Positions 59,759 through 64,000 of a stretch of DNA of 64,000 nucleotides are shown here, in pieces. The translations under genes were made by a program, and so were the position numbers. Source of the stretch: Deltaproteobacteria bacterium (GTDB lineage Bacteria > Myxococcota_A > Polyangia > Polyangiales > Ga0077539); NCBI GenBank assembly GCA_016704445.1, contig JADJAE010000004.1, positions 62,001 through 126,000 of the forward strand, read 5' to 3'. The notes beneath the pieces are model-generated. The model saw only the letters and a list, made by a program, of their open reading frames with translations. It was not told where the DNA came from and ran no database searches. Numbering within the stretch: the first letter of the stretch is position 1; each line of letters begins with the position of its first letter.

Positions 59759-60598
59759 CTACCCCGCGCCGTTGTTGTTGCGGGGCGCGTTGGTGATGCG
59801 CGTCGGCGGCTTGCGCAGCCCCGTCGCCCGAAACCACCGGAGCATCCGCTCTCGGGCCTTCCACGGGACCAGCCCGAAGGCCTCGTTGGTGACCCGGGAC
59901 ACGTTGCGGCGCATCGCCTCTTCCGGGGACATCATCGGGCGCGCGTCGAGGTCGACGGCCACGCCGTTCTCGCGGCAGAGGGCGACGCCGTAGGGGATCC
60001 ACTTCCCCATGGTGACGGCCGCGTAGTAGTCGAGCACGTCGTCGTGGGCGCTGTAGAACCCGCGCTCGAAGGCGTCGGAGCGGCGCGCCCCGTAGACCTC
60101 GAACTCCCACGGGTTCTCACCGTCGCGGAGCAGCGCGAGGAGGTCTTCCTTGCGCCAGAGGGCGGCCTGCATGGAGGCCCGGTACGGCGCGCCGGGCTCG
60201 CACTCGCCCACCGCGGGGAAGCGCGCGAGGCGCACGTCCGGCGGCGGAAAGGGGCGCATGCGAAGGTACGCCGCGTCGAGGCGGAAGAAGTCGTCGACCC
60301 TCGCCAGCACCTCGGCGGTGTCGACCCGCCGTCGCAGCAGGAAGTCTTCGAGCACCACCAGCACGGCGGGGGTCTCGACGCGCTCGACCATCGCTCGCAC
60401 GCCGCGGCTCCAGTCGACGTCGTCGCCGATGCAGAGCGCCTCGACGCCGGCCTCGGCGCAGGGCACGTGGTTGCTGCCCACCACCACCCGGAAGGGGCAG
60501 TCGGGCCAGTGCCGGCGCAGCAGGGCGAAGAAGGGGGCCCAGAGGTCGGCGTAGCGGTCGCAGCTGGGGACGAGCAGGGTGACGCGCTCATCAGCCAC
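59759..60598 (-). CDS. Glycosyltransferase-like protein (GT2-type fold)
   Basis: The 279-residue product (GTG start 60598) begins RVTLLVPSCDRYADLWAPFFALLRRHWPD, the opening strand and loop of GT2-like enzymes. VLVVLEDFLL supplies an acidic motif where GT2 enzymes have DxD. The C-terminal half (YGARRSDAFERGFYSAHDDVLDYYAAV) is unlike well-known families. It lies in the glycan cluster between two GT4 genes and overlaps the upstream one. Confidence 0.7.
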   Translation of the reverse strand: MADERVTLLVPSCDRYADLWAPFFALLRRHWPDCPFRVVVGSNHVPCAEAGVEALCIGDDVDWSRGVRAMVERVETPAVLVVLEDFLLRRRVDTAEVLARVDDFFRLDAAYLRMRPFPPPDVRLARFPAVGECEPGAPYRASMQAALWRKEDLLALLRDGENPWEFEVYGARRSDAFERGFYSAHDDVLDYYAAVTMGKWIPYGVALCRENGVAVDLDARPMMSPEEAMRRNVSRVTNEAFGLVPWKARERMLRWFRATGLRKPPTRITNAPRNNNGAG

Positions 60599-61682
60599 GG
60601 GTCACCACCTCGCGATAGATCGCGTCGTATGCATCCACCATCGCGTCGATAGAGAACCTGCGGATGGACGTCAACGCCCGCGTGGCGCGCTCTCGGCCCG
60701 CCTCCGCGTCGTCGAGGGCGCGGGCGAGGCCCTCGCGCAGCGAGGCGGCGTCGTCGGTGCGGCACCACACGGCCTCCCCCTCGGCGACGAATTCGCGGTG
60801 AGGAGCGATGTCCGAGAGCACCATCGGGCAGCGGCAGGCCATGGCCTCCATCACCACGTTGGGACGTCCCTCGGAGCGAGACGGCGAGACGAAGACCGTC
60901 GCGGCCTTCATCCAGCGGAAGAGGTCGTCGCGGTAGCCGGGGAGCACGATGCGCCGGCCGAGGCCCTGGGCGCGCACCCACTCCCGGAAGCCCGCGAGCT
61001 CGGGGCCCTCGCCCAGCATCAGCGCGTGCACCTCGGGGCGCTCCCGCAGCACGCTCGCCAGCGCGTCGCCCAGCAGGGGGACGTTCTTGCCCGGGGTGAA
61101 GCGCCCCGCGTAGAGGATGAGCGGCGCGTCTTCGGGCAGCCCCAGCTCTCGCCGGTCGGCCGGGGCCACGCTCTCGATGTGGTCGACCGGGATCGCGTTG
61201 GGCACCACGCGCACCGGAACCCTGCCCCCGCGACGCCAGATGTCCGCCGCGGTCTCGGAGTTGGCCACCACCGCCCGGGCGAGGGGCAGCAGCGCGCGGA
61301 GGGCGTGCGCGCTCGGGGTGCGCTCGTCGAGGGTCACCGACTGGCTGCGCTCGCTGAAGAGCCACGGGACGCCCGCGAGGCCGGAGGCCACGCCGCCCCA
61401 GATGTCCATGCGCCGAAGCCACGTCTGAAGCACCTGGATGCGCTCCCGCTTGAGCACCTCGGCGATGGAGAGCGCCGCCCTCGGGTCGAACGACCGCCGC
61501 GCCGGGATGCGGTGGAGCCGCGCGCCGCTCTCCTGGAGCAGCGGGAAGTTGGGTCCGTCGTGCTGGTAGGCGACGTGCACGTCGTGCCCGCGACGGACGA
61601 GCCCCGCGGCGAGGTAGCAGAGCTGGCGCTCGGCGCCGCCGCCGAGGAGCGATGGGATGCAGTGGAGTATGCGGAAGAACAA
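60591..61682 (-). CDS. GT4-family glycosyltransferase, probable TTG start
   Basis: I prefer TTG 61682 (LFFRILHCIPSLLGGGAERQL), since family members begin at this strand and the upstream sequence is not glycosyltransferase-like; ATG 61754 is the alternative. A gagg motif lies five bases before the TTG. The ~363-residue enzyme has the acceptor loop GGGAERQL, LILYAGRFTPGKNV, VVLPGYRDDL-like segments and the EX7E motif EGRPNVVMEAMACRCPMVLS. It acts in assembly of a surface polysaccharide with its neighbours. Confidence 0.82.
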   Translation of the reverse strand: MFFRILHCIPSLLGGGAERQLCYLAAGLVRRGHDVHVAYQHDGPNFPLLQESGARLHRIPARRSFDPRAALSIAEVLKRERIQVLQTWLRRMDIWGGVASGLAGVPWLFSERSQSVTLDERTPSAHALRALLPLARAVVANSETAADIWRRGGRVPVRVVPNAIPVDHIESVAPADRRELGLPEDAPLILYAGRFTPGKNVPLLGDALASVLRERPEVHALMLGEGPELAGFREWVRAQGLGRRIVLPGYRDDLFRWMKAATVFVSPSRSEGRPNVVMEAMACRCPMVLSDIAPHREFVAEGEAVWCRTDDAASLREGLARALDDAEAGRERATRALTSIRRFSIDAMVDAYDAIYREVVTRG

Positions 61683-61869
61683 CGAAGCCTCAGATCTCCC
61701 TGGAAAGCACCTGTCTCCATCTCCGTTCGGGGCTGTGAATGCAATCCCGAACACCTGCGCTGTGTGGCGCCATGCACCACGCGAAACCCTTGCGGGGAAG
61801 GCTCCGCAGGAGAGGGCGTGGTCTCGCGCAGGTCCGCCGTGGGGAGGTTGCGGGGACGGCGCATGGCGT

Positions 61870-63784
61870 TCAGTGATCGAGGTACTGCTCGGCCCACAGC
61901 TCGAAGACGAGGAGGGGAAAGACGTGGGTGTTGGCGTCGGCGCGGCCTGCGTCGAAGCGGGCGAGGACGTCGCGCACGGCGGCCGGGTCGAAGACCCCGC
62001 GGCGGGCGACGCGCTCGGGGCTGAGGTGCTCCAGCAGGTACGAGCGCGCCTTGCCGCGGAACCACGGGTCGAGCGGCACGTTGAAGCCCCACTTGGGGGC
62101 GTCTCGGCCCTCGGGTGGGAGCAGGTCGCCGACCGCGGCCCGCAGCACCTGCTTGAGCGAGGAGCGCCCGAGGCCCGGCACCTTGCGGGCGAAGGCGACG
62201 CCCGCGAGGCGCTGCACCAGCGCGAGGTCGAGCAGCGGGGAGCGGGCCTCCAGCGAGGCCGCCATGGTCATGCGGTCGACCTTGGCGAGCATCTCGTCGG
62301 GCAGGTAGAGCAGCACGTCGAAGGCGTTGGTGATGGCCTCCGGGGCGAGCCGACGGAGGCCCGCGTCGATCTCGTCGTCGAGGCGCGCGGCGGTCGAGCG
62401 GTGGCCCTCGCGGAGCTCGGGGGAGAGCATGGCGCGCACCTCGCCGTCGTCCGGGGCGTTGGCCCACGCGAGCCGCCGCCCGCCCGCGGTGGGGCGCCTC
62501 GCCGCCTGGAGGAAGCGGGCGATGCGACGGAAGCCCACGCCGCGCGCGCCGAGCTGCCCGTAGAGGGCGGAGGCCGCGCGGATGGCGGCGGGGTCGAGGC
62601 CCGAGGGGCTCATGCGGAGCACGCTGGCCCAGCGCTCGAAGAGGTACTGCGCGTAGCCGCCGAAGACCTCGTCGCCGCCGTCGCCGGTGAGCACCACGGT
62701 GACCTCCTTGCGGGCGGCGCGCGCGAGCAGCAGCGTCGGCAGCGCCGAGGAGATGGCGAAGGGCTCGTCGGCGTAGCGCACGAACTCCGGCAGGAGCTCG
62801 ACGAGGTCGGGCTGCGCGAAGAGCTCGTGGTGGTCCGTGCCGAGGTGCTCGGCCATGCGCCGCGCCTTGGGGAGCTCGTTGTGCGAGGCCGGCCCCTCGA
62901 AGCCGATGGAGAAGGTCTTCACCCGGCCGGGCATGAGCCGGGACATCACCGCGACCACCGCCGACGAGTCGAGGCCGCCGCTGAGGAAGGCCCCGAGGGG
63001 GACGTCCGCCACGAGGCGTCGCTCGACCGCGGAGAAGATCATCCGCCGCACATCGGCGACGAGCTCGTCGAAGGGCGGCATCTCGTCGTCGGCGTAGGAG
63101 CGCCAGTCCCAGTAGCGGCGCAGCATGACGCCCGCGCGGCTCACGCTCATGGTGTGCGCGGGGGGCAGCTTCTTCACCTCGCGAAACACGCTCAGCGGCG
63201 CCGGGATCATCCGCAGCGCGAGGTAGTGGCCGAGCGCCTCGGGGTCGAGGGTGCGCCGCACCTTGGGGTGCAGCAGCAGGGGCTTGATCTCCGGAGCCGA
63301 AGACCAGCGTGCCGTCGACGTCGGCGTAGTAGAGCGGCTTCTTCCCGAGGTGGTCGCGCGCGATGAGCAGCCGGTCACCGTGCGCCGAGCGCCGCCGGTC
63401 GAGGAGGGCGAAGGCGAACATCCCCTCGAAGCGGGCCACGCAGGCGTCGCCCCACTCCTCGTAGGCGTGGACGATCACCTCCGTGTCGCTGTGCGTGCGG
63501 AAGACGTGGCCGCCCTCCTCGAGCTCGCGCCGCAGCGAGGCGAAGTTGTAGATCTCGCCGTTGAAGACCACCTGCACGTCGCCGGCCTCGTTGCCGATGG
63601 GCTGGTGGCCTCCCGCGAGGTCGATGACCGAGAGGCGGCGCATGCCGAGCCCGACCGCGCCGTGGAAGAGGTAGCCGGCGTCGTCGGGCCCGCGGTGGGT
63701 GATGGAGTCGTTCATCCGCCGCACGAGGCCGTGCTCGACGGCCGCGCCGCGGCGATATTCGAAGATGCCGACGATCCCGCACAT
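61870..63784 (-). CDS. asnB: Glutamine-hydrolysing asparagine synthase-like amidotransferase, one frameshift
   Basis: The start MCGIVGIFEYRRG exposes the class II glutaminase nucleophile Cys2. The N-terminal part (ITHRGPDDAG, FNGEIYNF, HSDTEVIVHAYEEWG, ARDHLGKKPLYYA) is in one frame to about 63300. One extra G there moves the rest to another frame, starting EIKPLLLHPK. The synthetase part has P-loop SGGLDSSAVV and LTGDGGDEVFGGY. Joined length is about 638 residues. Such paralogues occur in exopolysaccharide clusters, where they may amidate sugar acids instead of making asparagine. Confidence 0.8.
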
Positions 63785-63808
63785 GGCCGATGCTGGGAGT
63801 ACCCGGTT

Positions 63809-63828
63809 GAGTTCCCGAGAGGGAACTC
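63809..63828. terminator. Hairpin overlapping the gmd stop codon
   Basis: gagttccc (63809-63816) and gggaactc (63821-63828) form a perfect 8-bp stem with tetraloop gaga; one more base pair (63808/63829) fits. It overlaps the minus-strand TGA at 63829-63827 and precedes the asnB start at 63784. No T run follows; it could attenuate between gmd and asnB. Confidence 0.5.
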
Positions 63829-64000
63829 AGCCGTTCGCGCGCTTCTCGCGGGCGGCGAGCGCCACGTCGGCGTCGACCATCATGGTGACCAGCTCGCGGA
63901 AGCCCACGGTGGGCGTCCAGCCGAGCTTCTCCTTCGCCCTGGCGGGGTCGGCCAGGAGGAGGTCGACCTCCGCGGGGCGCAGGTAGCGCGGGTCGAGCTT
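63827..64000 (-). CDS. gmd: GDP-mannose 4,6-dehydratase, C-terminal part (cut by window)
   Basis: Only the last ~57 codons are in the window. They read LDPRYLRPAEVDLLLADP, then KEKLGWTPTVGFRELVTMMVDADVAL, the highly conserved end of Gmd, which converts GDP-mannose to GDP-4-keto-6-deoxymannose for fucose- or rhamnose-type sugars. It is the first visible gene of the glycan cluster, 42 bases upstream of asnB. The rest lies beyond 64000. Confidence 0.82.
   Translation of the reverse strand, partial: KLDPRYLRPAEVDLLLADPARAKEKLGWTPTVGFRELVTMMVDADVALAAREKRANG

Noticed and set aside
61334..63784. 816-residue asparagine synthase fused to other sequence
   Set aside because: After about 63300 this frame is Arg/Pro-rich nonsense, while the synthetase domain continues perfectly in the neighbouring frame; a single inserted base explains it.

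Overview
The window reads like a chromosomal stretch of a myxobacterium-type organism (Myxococcota, perhaps the Polyangia/Sandaracinus side). It is very GC-rich and gene-dense on both strands. It carries four Hanks-type Ser/Thr kinases plus a hybrid histidine kinase, an AgmX/PglI-like C-terminal domain, VIT/vWA lipoproteins, many Cys-rich or low-complexity secreted lipoproteins, and a MoxR ATPase with uncharacterised partners. Start codons often overlap the preceding stop (ATGA/GTGA). The taxonomic call is inference from gene content; no rRNA or tRNA was seen.

Layout. 1-6.1 kb: secreted and surface proteins (a Cys-rich protein cut by the window edge, a degraded FAD oxidoreductase, a low-complexity lipoprotein, a collagen-like stalk protein with three Cys modules, an FGE/SUMF1-like lipoprotein). 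The 3.8-6.3 kb part is visibly poorer in GC and ends in a ~290-bp nested inverted repeat. 6.5-12.1 kb: a Gld-type ABC exporter operon (ATPase, permease, GldG-like protein, DUF4340 protein). 12.2-15.3 kb: an overlapping three-gene phosphorelay (HPt protein, Ser/Thr kinase fused to a receiver, hybrid histidine kinase). 15.3-19.6 kb: stomatin-like protein, RRM protein with a glycine tail, a glycosyltransferase-like protein. 19.6-29.8 kb: a Ser/Thr kinase with an AgmX-like tail and two very large VIT/vWA/TPR lipoproteins in tandem. 29.9-36.9 kb: outer-membrane barrel, esterase, TolC-like protein, TPR protein, small regulators. 36.9-39.0 kb: a ParA ATPase with two N-terminal zinc modules plus a ribbon-helix-helix partner. 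39.1-45.4 kb: ClpC-like AAA+ protein, kinase, TlyA, two methyltransferases. 45.4-51.7 kb: MoxR with two unknown partners, then OmpA-like and other lipoproteins. 51.8-57.5 kb: Cys-rich lipoprotein, a 49-residue basic protein with a good promoter, SDR/TerB pair, TPR-barrel protein, kinase, acetyltransferase. 57.5-64 kb: an exopolysaccharide/glycan cluster (wecB, two GT4 enzymes, a GT2-like protein, asnB, gmd).

A recurring feature is genes broken by one base, usually a missing base in a short G/C run. I counted about 13 such sites outside the clearly degraded oxidoreductase. Because the two halves always join into a normal family protein, I annotate these as one gene each and suspect base-level assembly errors, though genuine decay cannot be excluded. 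Many convergent neighbours have stop codons that abut or overlap, leaving no room for terminators between them.
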